NCBI RefSeq assembly: GCF_963678635.1
Contig: NW_026970820.1
Span: 1,548,001-1,612,000, forward strand
Source of the DNA: Symsagittifera roscoffensis
Lineage: Eukaryota > Xenacoelomorpha > Acoela > Convolutidae
Direction: 5' to 3'
Length of the DNA: 64,000 bases
Shown here: piece by piece, positions 19,053-32,331 of the stretch
Layout: each line of letters begins with the position of its first letter
How positions within the stretch are numbered: the first letter of the stretch is position 1
Translations under genes and position numbers: made by a program
Notes under the pieces: model-generated
Told to the model about the DNA's origin: nothing
Database searches by the model: none
What the model saw: only the letters and a program-made list of their open reading frames with translations

Positions 19053-21267
19053 CACCCTCAAGGTCACGTGACTTATTTTTGTTTTTCGTATTTTCTGAAA
19101 CCAAAAGCAAGCATGGTCATGCATCGACATGATGTGCTCAAGCAAATACGTGGACTTCTACGCATTCCCATTCGCAATGCGCCCATCGGGCTCAAATGCC
19201 AATGCTCAATTAATTTTGCCAGGTGAAAAAAAAATTATTTAAAAAGTTCTGCTAAACTTTATTTTAAACTACCACCAAAAAACGCAAAGATTTCAAAGTG
19301 TAAAACAATCAAATTTTTGCCAATACCGGGCTTGCAATGAGACTGATGTTGGCAAAAGTAAAATACAAAATGTAGAAAATGGAAAGAAAAAAATTGTTCA
19401 AAATAAGAACGCAACATCAAAAACTTATTTGATCTCCGCTCAAATCATAATTCAGATCAGGCTGATTTCAGATTTTAAGCGTAGAATTTACGGTTACGGC
19501 TGCTCCCTCTACAGGTCCCAGAGGGACCGAGTGAGCATCCTACCTCGATCCAGGTTAACGGATAGTTGTTCTTAATTTTTCACAAATTTTTTTTTCTCTA
19601 ATGCTTGTTTTCACTTCCTCATGAGAAGCTGTATTAATTTTTAAAAAATTTATTTTATCCATCAATGCTTCCAAGAACAACTGATTTTAGGCGATTACAA
19701 ATGCGGTTGTTGAAACTAGTAAGGGATAATGATGAGAAAAACTGTAAGTTTTCAAATGAATTTAAAAACAGTTTTTTTCCTTTTTTTCTTTTGTAAATCG
19801 GGAGAAATGAATCAGTTTTTTTTTAAGTTTTCCTCGCACCACCCACTGTTCCTTAGTAATGAAGATTCCTGTTCTAGCCGTTTATAACACTTTGGCAGAA
19901 AAAACATCAATATGATGTAAAATGTTTTAAAAAAGAGAAAAATTTAAAAATTATGTTTTTTTTTTAAAAATCAAAAAATTGTAATTTTCAAAATTGAAAG
20001 AAAGTAAAAATTAATTGCATATTACGATTCACCGTACCCAACTTAGTGGGTATAGCATTTTAAATTACCAAAAAATGTTGAAAATTGTAGATTTTATGAA
20101 GTTTTCATTTTGGCTATTTTTCCTTGTCGCCTCCACTTAAGGCACCTTTGAGCCAACTTGAGAAACTGGAACCTAAACAAGCTATACAGATAGTCTCAAT
20201 GAGCCATTTTCAGCGTGATAACACGCCTGGAAGAAAAAAAAACTCCAGAAAAGAAAGAAAATTTTGAACTTTAACCTTTTTTCTTCTTCAAATGGCGATA
20301 CTTAGAATAATTTTTCATCTGAAAAGTTCAAAAAAAATCAAAAAATTCAAATTTTGAAAAATTTTTTAAAAAATCTCATCAGTCTGTTTATTGGAATCTT
20401 CGAGGTTTTGAGAGATCTTATCTGGCGGCTAACAACAAAAGGATCATTTATTATAAAAATTTGAGAAAGGTCAAAAAAACATGTTTTTTCGACTTTTTTG
20501 ACAGAATTTCGAAAGCAATATCTTGGCAAAAAACAAGAATGAGGGCCTAAAATTAGTACAAACAGTACTCCCACATAAGGTACATTAGGTTGGAAACAAA
20601 AAATTTACTCTGACTCAAAAATCGTTTTTTAACTTTACTCTGAACAAGAAATTGAAAAGAAATCAAAAACTTAAAAATTTTTTGAAAAAAATGATTGTTT
20701 TGAAAAAGTGCCAATTTTTAGCTGAAACTTTTCATTTTAGCTAATAAAGCCAGAGCAATGCCCTTTAAGCTCAAATAAATTAATTATGCAAATTATTTTC
20801 AAGTTTTTTCGTTAAAGTCTTTTATTTTGAAAAAGTATTCAAAAATGGGTAAAAAAAAGTCAAAAAAATCAATTTTCTCCGATTCAAAAACCTCCACTAC
20901 CATGATGATTAGTGCGTTAGATAGGACTGCTGAGATCAATTTAGACGTTCTTCCATAAGTATATCAAAATTTTTACTTATTTTTGAGAATTAAGCAGAAT
21001 AAAAACTTTTCCCAAATTGGGCAAAAAGCCCAAATTAGCCCAAACACCTGTTAAAAATTGTTGGGTCAAAAAATCACAAAAGGAAACCCCTATTCGTTTG
21101 ACATTTTAGGGCCGCATGCAAAAAATTAGACCAATCTAACCTGACAATTTCGAGAATCAACTTTTTTGTCAAAATTCTCTAAAGACCAATTTAGGGAGAT
21201 TACTTGTACCGGTGGGGGCCCTACCCCACCTAAAAAATTTTTGAAATGCTGGAACGCGGCCACCTAG
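19053..21267 (+). repeat. Type B unit B6
   Basis: 2215 bp, start S2, end alpha. H1 at 19179-19193 is the variant GCGCCC-ATC-GGGCTC with one broken pair; H2 is at 19498-19540. It appears identical or almost so to B23 over the full unit, including the private shortening AACTTTACTCTGAAC near 20632. Confidence 0.95.
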
Positions 21268-23481
21268 CACCCTCAAGGTCACGTGTGTGATTTTTGTTTT
21301 TGGTATTTTCTGAAAACAAAAGAGAGCGTGGTCATGCATCTACATCATGTGCCCAAGCAAATACGTGGACTTCTACGCATTCCCATTCGCAATGCGCCCA
21401 TCGGGCTCAAATGCCAATGCTCAATTAATTTTGCCAGGTGAAAAAAAAATTATTTAAAAAGTTCTGCTAAACTTTATTTTAAACTACCACCAAAAAACGC
21501 AAAGATTTCAAAGTGTAAAACAATCAAATTTTTGCCAATACCGGGCTTGCAATGAGACTGATGTTGACAAAAGTAAAATAGAAAATGTAGAAAATGGAAA
21601 GAAAAAAATTGTTCAAAATAAGAACGCAACATCAAAAACTTATTTGATCTCCGCTCAAATCATAATTCAGATCAGGCTGATTTCAGATTTTAAGCGTAGA
21701 ATTTACGTTTACGGCTGCTCCCTCTACAGGTCCCAGAGGGACCGAGTGAGCATCCTACCTCGATCCAGGTTAACGGATAGTTGTTCTTAATTTTTCACAA
21801 TTTTTTTTTCTCTAATGCTTGTTTTCACTTCCTCATGAGAAGCTGTATTAATTTTTAAAAAATTTATTTTATCCATCAATGCTTCCAAGAACAACTGATT
21901 TTAGGCGATTACAAATGCGGTTGTTGAAACTAGTAAGGGATAATGATGAGAAAAATTGTAAGTTTTCAAATGAATTTAAAAACAGTTTTTTTCCTTTTTT
22001 TCTTTTGTAAATCGGGAGAAATGAATCAGTTTTTTTTAAGTTTTCCTCGCACCACCCACTGTTCCTAAGTAATGAAGATTCCTGTTCTAGCCGTTATAAC
22101 ACTTTGGCAGAAAAAACATCAATATGATGTAAAATGTTTTGAAAAAGAGAAAAATTTAAACATTATGTTTTTTAAAAAAAAAATCAAAAAATTGTAATTT
22201 TCAAAATTGAAAAAAAGTAAAAGTTAATTGCATATTACGATTCACCGTACCCAACTTAGTGGGTATAGCATTTTAAATTACCAAAAAATGTTGAAAATTG
22301 TAGATTTTATGAAGTTTTCATTTTGGCTATTTTTCCTTGTCGCCTCCACTCAAGGCACCTTTGAGCCAACTTGAGAAACTGGAACCTAAACAAGCTATAC
22401 AGATAAGTCTCAATGAGCCATTTTCAGCGTGATAACACGCCTGGAAGAAAAAAAACTCCAGAAAAGAAAGAAAATTTTGAACTTTAACCTTTTTTCTTCT
22501 TCAAATGGCGATACTTAGAATAATTTTTCATCTGAAAAGTTCAAAAAAAATCAAAAAATTCAAATTTTGAAAATTTTTTTAAAAAATCTCATCAGTCTGT
22601 TTATTGGAGTCTTCGAGGTTTTGAGAGATCTTATCTGGCGGCTAACAACAAAAGGATCATTTATTATAAAAATTTGAGAAAGGTCAAAAAAACATGTTTT
22701 TTCGACTTTTTTGACAGAATTTCGAAAGCAATATCTTGGCAAAAAACAAGAATGAGGGCCTAAAATTAGTACAAACAGTACTCCCACATAAGGTACATTA
22801 GGTTGGAAACAAAAAATTTACTCTGACTCAAAAATCGTTTTTTAACTTTATTTCTGAACAAGAAATTGAAAAGAAATCAAAAACTTAAAAATTTTTTGAA
22901 AAAAATGATTGTTTTGAAAAAGTGCCAATTTTTAGCTGAAACTTTTCATTTTAGCTAATAAAGCCAGAGCAAGGACCTTTAAGCTCAAATAAATTAATTA
23001 TGCAAATTATTTTCAAGTTTTTTCGTTAAAGCCTTTTATTTTGAAAAAGTATTCAAAAATGGGTAAAAAAAAGTCAAAAAAATCAATTTTCTCCGATTCA
23101 AAAAACTCCACTACCATGATGATTAGTGCGTTAGATAGGACTGCTGAGATCAATTTAGACGTTCTTTCATAAGTATATCAAAATTTTTACTTATTTTTGA
23201 GAATTAAGCAAAATAAAAACTTTTCCCAAATTGGGCAAAAAGCCCAAATTAGCCCAAACACCTGTTAAAAATTGTTGGGTCAAAAAATCACAAAAGGAAA
23301 CCCCTATTCGTTTGAAATTTTAGGGCCGCATGCAAAAAATTAGACCAATCTAACCTGACAATTTCGAGAATCAACTTTTTTGTCAAAATTCTCTAAAGAC
23401 CAATTTAGGGAGATTACTTGTACCGGTGGGGGCCCTACCCCACCTAAAAAATTTTTGAAATGCTGGAACGCGGCCACCTAG
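21268..23481 (+). repeat. Type B unit B7
   Basis: 2214 bp, start S2 (CACGTGTGTG), end alpha. H1 variant with ATC loop at 21394-21408; H2 at 21713-21755, preceded by TTTACGG rather than GTTACGG. Closest relatives are B6 and, in the second half, B21. Confidence 0.95.
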
Positions 23482-25683
23482 CACCCTCAAGGTCACGTGA
23501 CTTATTTTTGTTTTGGGAATTTTCTGAAACCAAAACAATAAGGTCATGCGCCAATATCATGGCCTCAAGCAAAGACGTCGGACTCTACGCATTCACATTA
23601 GCCTTGCGCCATTCGGGCGCAAATGCCAATGCTCAATTAATTTTGCCAGGTGAAAATTTTTCAAAGGAAAATTCTGATAAATTTTAACTGAAACTACCAC
23701 CAAAAAAACCAAAGATATCAAAGTGTGAAACAATCAAGTTTTTGCTAATACCGGGCATGCAGTGAGACTGATTTCGGCAAAAATAAAATGGAAAATGAAG
23801 GAAATGGAAAGAAAAAAATTGTTCAAAATAAGAACGCAATTTCAAAAACTTATTTGATCTCCGCTAATGTCATAATTCCGATCAAGCTGATTTCTGATTT
23901 TAAGCGTAGAATTTACGGTTACGGCTGCTCCCTCTACAGGTCCCAGAGGGACCGAGTGAGCATCCTACCTCGATCCAGGATAACGGATAGTTGTTTTCAA
24001 TTTTTCACAAAGTTTTTTTCACTAATGCTTGTTTTCAATTCCTCATGAGAAGCTGTATAAATTTTTAAAAAATTGATTTTAATAATCAATGCTTCCAAGA
24101 ACAACTGTTGTTAGGGGGTTACAAATGCGGTTGGTGAAAACTAGTAAGGGATAATGATGAGAAAAATTGTAAGTTTTCAAATGAATTTAAAAACAGTTTT
24201 TTTCTTTTTTCTTTTGTAAATCGGGAGAAATGAATCACTTTTTTTTTGTTTTCCTCGCACCACTCACTGTTCTTAAGTAATGAAGATTCCTGTTCTAGCC
24301 GTTTATTACACTTTGGCAGAAACAACATCAATAGATGTGAAATGTTTAAAAAAAAAATTAAAAAATTATGTTTTTTTTTTAAAAAGTCAAAAATTTGTAA
24401 TTTTCAAAATTGAAAAAAAGTGAAAATTAATTGCGTATTACGATTCAGCGTACCCAACTTAGTGGGTCTAGCATTTTAAATTCCCAAAAAATGTTGAAAA
24501 TTGTAGATTTTATGAAGTTTTCATTCTGGCTATGTTTCCTTGTCGCCTCCACTTAAGGCACCTTTGAGCCAACTTGAGAAACTGGAACCTAAACAAGCTA
24601 AGCAGATAGTCTGAATGAGCCATTTTTAGCTTGATAACTCGCCTGGAAGAAAAAAAATCCAGAAAAGAAAGAAAATTTTGAACTTTAACCTTTTTTTCTT
24701 CTTCAAATGGCGATACTTAGAATAATTTTTCAGCTGAAAAGTTCAAAAAAAATCGAAAAATTCGAATTTTGAAATTTTTTTTAAAAAATCTCATCACTCT
24801 GTTTATTGGAGTCTTCGAGGTTTTTGGAGACCTTATCTGGCGACTAACAACAAGTGGATCACTTATTTTAAAATTTTGAGAAAGGTCAAAAAAACATGTT
24901 TTTTCGACTTTTTTCACAGAATTCCGAAAGCAATATCTTGGCTAAAAACAAGAATGAGGGCCTAAAATTAGTACAAACAGTACTCCCACAAAAGGTACAT
25001 TAGGGTGGAAACAAAAAATTTACTCTGACTCAATAATCGTTTTTTAACTTTATTTCTGAACAAGAAATTGAAAAGAAATCAAAAACTTAAAATTTTTTTG
25101 AAAAAAATGATTTTTTTTAAAAAGTGCCAATTTTTAGCTGAAACTTTTCATTTTAGCTAAGAAAACCAGAGCAATGCCCTTTAAGCTCAATTAAATTAAT
25201 ATAGCAAATTGTTTTCAAGTTTTTTCGTTAAAAGCTTTCATTTTGAAAGAGTAGTCAAAATTGGGTAAAAAAAAGTCAAAAAAATCATATTTCTCAGATT
25301 CAAAAACCTCCACCACCATGATAATTAGTTCGTTAGATAGGACTCCTAAGATCAATTTAGACTTACTTTCATAAAAATATCAAAATTTTTACTTATTTTT
25401 GAGAATTAAGCAAAATAAAAATTTTTCCCAAATTGGGCAAAAAGCCCAAATTAGCCCAAACACCTGTTAAAAATTGTTGGGTCAAAAAATCACAAAAGGA
25501 AACCCCTATTCGTTTGACATTTTAGGGCCGCATGCAAAAAATTAGACCAATCTAACCTGACAATTTCGAGAATCAACTTTTTTGTCAAAATTCTCTAAAG
25601 ACCAATTTAGGGAGATTACTTGTACCGGTGGGGGCCCTACCCCACCTAAAAAATTTTTGAAATGCTGGAACGCGGCCACCTAG
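23482..25683 (+). repeat. Type B unit B8
   Basis: 2202 bp, start S2, end alpha. H1 at 23606-23620 has GCGCCA, breaking the pair next to the loop; H2 is at 23923-23965. The start resembles B5 and the second half resembles B4 (GCTAAGCAGATAGTC). Confidence 0.95.
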
Positions 25684-27899
25684 CACAATCACGTACTAGT
25701 GGCTTGATTTTAGTGTTTTTTCTGGAACCAAAAGAGAGTGTCGTCAAGCATCGACATCTTGAGCTCAAGCAAATACGTGGACTTCTACGCATTCCCATTG
25801 GCAATGCGCCCTTCGGGCGCAAATGCCAATGCTCAACTAATTTTGCCAGGTGAAAAAATTTGTTTAAAGGAAAATTCTGATAAATTTTAATTTAAACTAT
25901 CACCAAAAAACGCAAAGATTTCAAAGTGTGAAACAATCAAGTTTTTGCTATTACCGGGCTTGCAATGAGACTGATGTTGGCAAAAGTAAAATAGAAAATG
26001 TAGAAAATGGAAAGAAAAAAATTGTTCAAATAAGAACGCAACATCAAAAACTTATTTGATCTCCGCTCAAATCATAATTCAGATCAGGCTGATTTCAGAT
26101 TTTAAGCGTAGAATTTACGGTTACGGCTGCTCCCTCTACAGGTCCCAGAGGGACCGAGTGAGCATCCTACCTCGATCCAGGATATCGGATAGTTGTTTTT
26201 AATTTTTCGCAATTTTTTTTCACTAATGCTTATTTTCAGTTCCTCATGAGAAGCTGTATAAATTTTTTTTTTGAAAATGGATTTTATTAATCAATGCTTC
26301 CAAGAACAACTGATGTTAGGCGGTTACAAATGCGGTTGGTGAAAACTAGTAAGGGATAATGATGAGAAAAATTGTAAGTTTTCAAATGAATTTAAAAACA
26401 GTTTTTTTTCTTTTTTTCTTTTGTATTTCGGGAGAAATGAATCAGTTTTTTTTTAAGTTTTCCTCGCACCACCCACTGTTCTTAAGTAATGAAGATTCCT
26501 GTTTTAGCCGTTTATAACACTTTGGCAGAAACAACATCAATATGATGTAAAATGTTTTAAAAAAGAGAAAAATATAAAAAATTATGTTTCTTTTTTAAAA
26601 ATCAAAAATTTGTAATTTTCAAAATTGAAAAAAAGTGAAAATTAATTGCATATTACGATTCAGCGTACCCAACTTAGTGGGTCTAGCATTTTAAATTACC
26701 AAAAAATGTTAAAAATTGTAGATTTTATGAAGTTTTCATTCTGGCTATGTTTCCTTGTCGCCTCCACTTAAGGCACCTTTGAGCCAACTTGAGAAACTGG
26801 AACCTAAACAAGCTATGCAGATAGTCTGAGTGAGCCATTTTTAGCTTGATAACACGCCTGGAAGAAATAAAATCCAGAAAAGAAAGAAAATTTTGAACTT
26901 TAACCTTTTTTCTTCTTCAAATGGCGATACTTAGAATAATTTTTCAGCTGAAAAGTTCAAAAAAAAAAACAAAAAATTCAAATTTTGAAAAAATTTTAAA
27001 AAAATCTCATCAGTCTGTTTATTGGAGTCTTCGAGGTTTTGGGAGACCTTATCTGGCGGCTAACAACAAGTGGATCGCTAATTTTAAAATTTTGAGAAAG
27101 GTCAAAAAAACCTGTTTTTACGATTTTTTAGACAGAATTCCGAAAGCAATATCTTGGCTAAAAACAAAAATGAGGGCCTAAAAATAGTACAAACAGTACT
27201 CCCACATAAGGTACATTAGGTTGGAAACAAAAAAATTACTCTGACTCAAAAATCGTTTTTTAACTTTATTTCTGAACAAGAAATTGAAAAGAAATCAAAA
27301 ACTTAAAAATTTTTTGAAAAAAATGATTGTTTTGAAAAAGTGCCAATTTTTAGCTGAAACTTTTCATCTTAGCTAATAAAGCCAGAGCAAAGCCCTTTAA
27401 GCTCAAATAAATTAATTATGCAAATTATTTTCAAGTTTTTTCGTTAAAGCCTTTTATTTTGAAAAAGTATTCAAAAATGGGTAAAAAAAAGTCAAAAAAA
27501 TCAATTTTCTCCGATTCAAAAACCTCCACTACCATGATGATTAGTGCGTTAGATAGGACTGCTGAGATCAATTTAGACGTTCTTTCATAATTATGTCGAA
27601 ATTTTTACTTATTTTTGAGAATTAAGCAAAATAAAAACTTTTCCCAAATTGGGCAAAAAGCCCAAATTAGCCCAAACACCTGTTAAAAATTGTTGGGTCA
27701 AAATATCACAAAAAGAAACCCCTATTCGTTTGACATTTTAGGGCCGCATGCAAAAAATTAGACCAATCTAACCTGACAATTTCGAGAATCGACTTTTTTG
27801 TCAAAATTCTCTAAAGACCAATTTAGGGAGATTACTTGTACCGGTGGGGGCCCTACCCCACCTAAAAAATTTTTGAAATGCTGGAACGCGGCCACCTAG
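25684..27899 (+). repeat. Type B unit B9
   Basis: 2216 bp, start S1 with a variant TCACGTACTAGTG, end alpha. H1 at 25806-25820 intact; H2 at 26125-26167. It holds an 86-codon open frame at 26921-27181 present as shorter pieces in other units, without conservation of frame. Confidence 0.95.
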
Positions 27900-30114
27900 C
27901 ACCCTCAAGGTCAAGTGACTTACTTTTGTTTTTGGTTTTTTCTGAAACCAAAAGCAAGCATGGTCATGCATCGACATCATGTGCTCAAGCAAATACGTGG
28001 ACTTCTACGCATTCCCATTCGCAATGCGCCCATCGGGCTCAAATGCCAATGCTCAATTAATTTTGCCAGGTGAAAAAAAAATTATTTAAAAAGTTCTGCT
28101 AAAATTTATTTTAAACTACCACCAAAAAACGCAAAGATTTCAAAGTGTGAAACAATCAATTTTTGGCTATTACCGGGCATGCAGTGAGACTGATTTTGGC
28201 AAAAATAAAATGGAAAATGAAGGAAATGGAAGGAAAAAATTGTTCAAAATAAGAACGCAACATCAAAAACTTATTTGATCTCCGCTTATGTCATAATTCG
28301 ATCAGGCTGATTTCAGATTTTAAGCGTAGAATTTACGGTTACGGCTGCTCCCTCTACAGGTCCCAGAGGGACCGAGTGAGCATCCTACCTCGATCCAGGT
28401 TAACGGATAGTTGTTCTTAATTTTTCACAAATTTTTTTTTCTCTAATGCTTGTTTTCACTTCCTCATGAGAAGCTGTATTAATTTTTAAAAAATATATTT
28501 TATCCATCAATGCTTCCAAGAACAACTGATTTAAGGCGATTACAAATGCGGTTGTTGAAACTAGTAAGGGATAATGATGAGAAAAATTGTAAGTTTTCAA
28601 ATGAATTTAAAAACAGTTTTTTTCCTTTTTTTCTTTTGTAAATCGGGAGAAATGAATCAGTTTTTTTTTAAGTTTTCCTCGCACCACCCACTGTTCCTAA
28701 GTATTGAAGATTCCTGTTCTAGCCGTTTATAACACTTTGGCAGAAAAAACATCAATATGATGTAAAATGTTTTAAAAAAGAGAAAAATTTAAAAATTATG
28801 TTTTTTTTTAAAAAATCAAAAAATTGTAATTTTCAAAATTGAAAAAAAGTAAAAGTTAATTGCATATTACGATTCACCGTACCCAACTTAGTGGGTATAG
28901 CATTTTAAATTACCAAAAAATGTTGAAAATTGTAGATTTTATGAAGTTTTCATTTTGGCTATTTTTCCTTGTCGCCTCCACTTAAGGCACCTTTGAGCCA
29001 ACTTGAGAAACTGGAACCTAAACAAGCTATACAGATAGTCTCAATGAGCCATTTTCAGCGCGATAACACGCCTGGAAGAAAAAAGAACTCCAGAAAAGAA
29101 AGAAAATTTTGAACTTAAACCTTTTTTCTTCTTCAAATGGCGATACTTAGAATAATTTTTCAGCTGAAAAGTTCAAAAAAAATCAAAAAATTCAAATTTT
29201 GAAAAATTTTTAAAAAAATCTCATCAGTCTGTTTATTGGAGTCTTCGAGGTTCTGGGAGACCTTATCTGGCGACTCACAACAAGTGGATCACTTATTTTA
29301 AAATTTTGAGAAAGGTCAAAAAAACATGTTTTTTCGACTTTTTTGACAGAATTTCGAAAGCAATATCTTGGCTAAAAACAAGAATGAGGGCCTAAAACTA
29401 GTACAAACAGTACTCCCACATAAGGTACATTAGGTTGGAAACAAAAAATTTACTCTGACTCAAAAATCGTTTTTTAACTTTATTTCTGAACAGGAAATTG
29501 AAAAGAAATCAAAAACTTAAAAATTTTTTGAAAAAAATGATTGTTTTGAAAAAGTGCCAATTTTTACTTGAAACTTTTCGTTTTAGCTAATAAAGCCAGA
29601 GCAATGCCCTTTAAGCTCAAATAAATTAATTATGCAAAGTATTTTCAAGTTTTTTCGTTAAAGCCTTTTATTTTGAAAAAGTATTCAAAAATGGGTAAAA
29701 AAAAGTCAAAAAAAATCAATTTTCTCCGATTCAAAAACCTCCACTACCATGATGATTAGTGCGTTAGATAGGACTGCTGAGATCAATTTAGACGTTCTTT
29801 CATAAGTATATCGAAATTTTTATTTATTTTTGAGAATTAGGCAAAAGAAAAACTTTTCCCAAATCGGGCAAAAAGCCCAAATTAGCCCAAACACCTGTTA
29901 AAAATTGTTGGGTCAAAAAATCACAAAAGGAAACCCCTATTCGTTTGACATTTTAGGGCCGCATGCAAAAAATTAGACCAATCTAACCTGACAATTTCGA
30001 GAATCGACTTTTTTGTCAAAATTCTCTAAAGACCAATTTAGGGAGATTACTTGTACCGGTGGGGGCCCTACCCCACCTAAAAAATTTTTGAAATGCTGGA
30101 ACGCGGCCACCTAG
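27900..30114 (+). repeat. Type B unit B10
   Basis: 2215 bp, start S2 with GTCAAGTGAC in place of GTCACGTGAC, end alpha. H1 variant with ATC loop at 28026-28040; H2 at 28343-28385. It appears identical to B17, 15.5 kb away, including private features such as AATTAGGCAAAAGAAAAAC and CAAATCGGGC. Confidence 0.95.
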
Positions 30115-32331
30115 CACCCTCAAGGTCACGTGACTTAATTTTGTTTTTGGTTTTTTCTGAAACCAAAAGAGAGCGTGGTCATGCATCGACATCACATCAT
30201 GTGCTCAAGCAAATACGTGGACTTCTACGCATTCCCATTCGCAGTGCGCCCTTCGGGCGCAAATGCCAATGCTCAATTAATTTCGCCAGGTGAAAATTTT
30301 TTAAAGAAAAATTCTGATAAATTTTAACTTAAACTACCATCAAAAAACGCAAAGATTTCAAAGTGTGAAACAATCAAGTTTTTGCTAATACCGGGCATGC
30401 AGTGAGACTGATTTTGGCAAAAATAAATTGAAAAATGAAGGAAATGGAAAGAAAAAAAATTGTTCAAAATAAGAACGCAACATCAAAAACTTATTTGATC
30501 TCCGCTAAGGTCATAATTCCGATCAGGCTGATTTCATATTTTAAGCGTAGATTTTACGGTTACGGCTGCTCCCTCTACAGGTCCCAGAGGGACCGAGTGA
30601 GCATCCTACCTCGATCCAGGTTAACGGATAGTTGTTCTTAATTTTTCACAAAATTTTTTTTCACTAATGCTTGTTTTCATTTCCTCATGAGAAGCTGTAT
30701 TAATTTTTAAAAAATTGATTTTATTAATCAATGCTTCCAAGAACAACTGATGTTAGGCGGTTGCAAATGCGGTTGCTGAAAACTAGTAAGGGATAATGAT
30801 GAGAAAAATTGTAAGTTTTCAAATGAATTTAAAAACAGTTTTTTTCTTTTTTCTTTTGTAAATCGGAAGAAATGAATCAGTTTTTTTAAAAGTTTTCCTC
30901 GCACCAACCACTGTTCTTAAGTAATGAAGATTCCTGTTCTAGCCGTTTATAACACTTTGGCAGAAAAAACATCAATATGATGTAAAATGTTTGAAAAAAG
31001 AGAAAAATTTAAAAATTATGTTTTTTTTTAAAAATCAAAAATTTGTAATTTTCAAAATTGAAAAAAAGTGAAAATTAATTGCATATTACGATTCAGCGTA
31101 CCCATTTTAGTGGGTATAGCATTTTGAATCACCAAAAAATGTTAAAAATTGTAGATTTTATAAAGTTTTCATTGTGGCTATTTTTCCTTGTCGCCTCCAC
31201 TTAAGGCACCTTTGAGCCAACTTGAGAAACTGGAACCTAAACAAGCTATACAGATAGTCTGAATGAGCCATTTTCAGCGTGATAACACGCCTGGAAGAAA
31301 AAAAACTGCAGAAAAGAAAGGAAATTTTGAACTTTAACCTTTTTTCTTCTTAAAATGGCGATACTTAGAATAATTTTTCAGCTGAAAAGTTCAAAAAAAA
31401 TCAAAAAATTCAAATTTTGAAAAAAATTTAAAAAAATCTCATCAGTCTGTTTATTGGAGTCTTCGAGGTTTTGGGAGACCTTATCTGGCGGCTAACAACA
31501 AGTGGATCACTTATTTGAAATTTTTGAGAAAGGTCAAAAAAACCTGTTTTTACGATTTTTTAGACAGAATTCCGAAAGCAATATCTTGGCTGAAAACAAA
31601 AATGAGGGCCTAAAAATAGTACAAACAGTACTCCCACATAAAGTACATTAGGTTGGAAACAAGAAATTGACTCTGATTCAAAAATCGTTTTATAACTTTA
31701 TTTCTGAACAAAAAATTGTAAAAAAATCAAAAACTGAAAAAATTTTTGAAAAAAATGATTGTTTTGAAAAAGTGCCAATTTTCAGCTGAAACTTTTCATT
31801 TTAGCTAAAAAAGCCAGAGCAAGGCCCTTTAAGCTCAAATAAATTAATTAAGCAAATTATTTTCAAGTTTTTTCGTTAAAGGCTTTTATTTTGAAAAAGT
31901 ATTCAAAAATGGGTAAAAAAAACTCAAAAAAATCAATTTTCTCAGATTCAAAAACCTCCACCACCATGATGATTAGTTCGCTAGATAGGACTGCTAAAAC
32001 CAATTTAGACGTTTTTTCATAAGTATATCAAAATTTTTACTTATTTTTGAGAATTAAGCAAAATAAAAACTTTTCCCAAATTGGGCAAAAAGCCCAAATT
32101 AGCCCAAACACCTGTTAAAAATTGTTGGGTCAAAAAATCACAAAAGGAAACCCCTATTCGTTTGACATTTTAGGGCCGCATGCAAAAAATTAGACCAATC
32201 TAACCTGACAATTTCGAGAATCAACTTTTTTGTCAAAATTCTCTAAAGACCAATTTAGGGAGATTACTTGTACCGGTGGGGGCCCTACCCCACCTAAAAA
32301 ATTTTTGAAATGCTGGAACGCGGCCACCTAG
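30115..32331 (+). repeat. Type B unit B11
   Basis: 2217 bp, start S2, end alpha. H1 at 30246-30260 intact; H2 at 30564-30606. A 5-base duplication gives CGACATCACATCATGTG. It is close to B20 and B25, which carry the same duplication. Confidence 0.95.

Noticed and set aside
18954-19145. Recurring 63-codon minus-strand open frame across the unit junction (B5/B6, B9/B10, B16/B17, B17/B18, B20/B21, B22/B23)
   Set aside because: It spans the CTAG junction and the GC-rich terminal hairpin, and exists only where particular start classes follow an alpha end. It is a by-product of the repeat.
23788-24048. Recurring 70-90 codon open frame over H2 (seen in B2, B8, B14, B16, B24 and others)
   Set aside because: It recurs because the DNA does. 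Units differ by indels of one or a few bases upstream (for example in B4 and B10), the start codon moves between frames, and the most constant part is the H2 palindrome.
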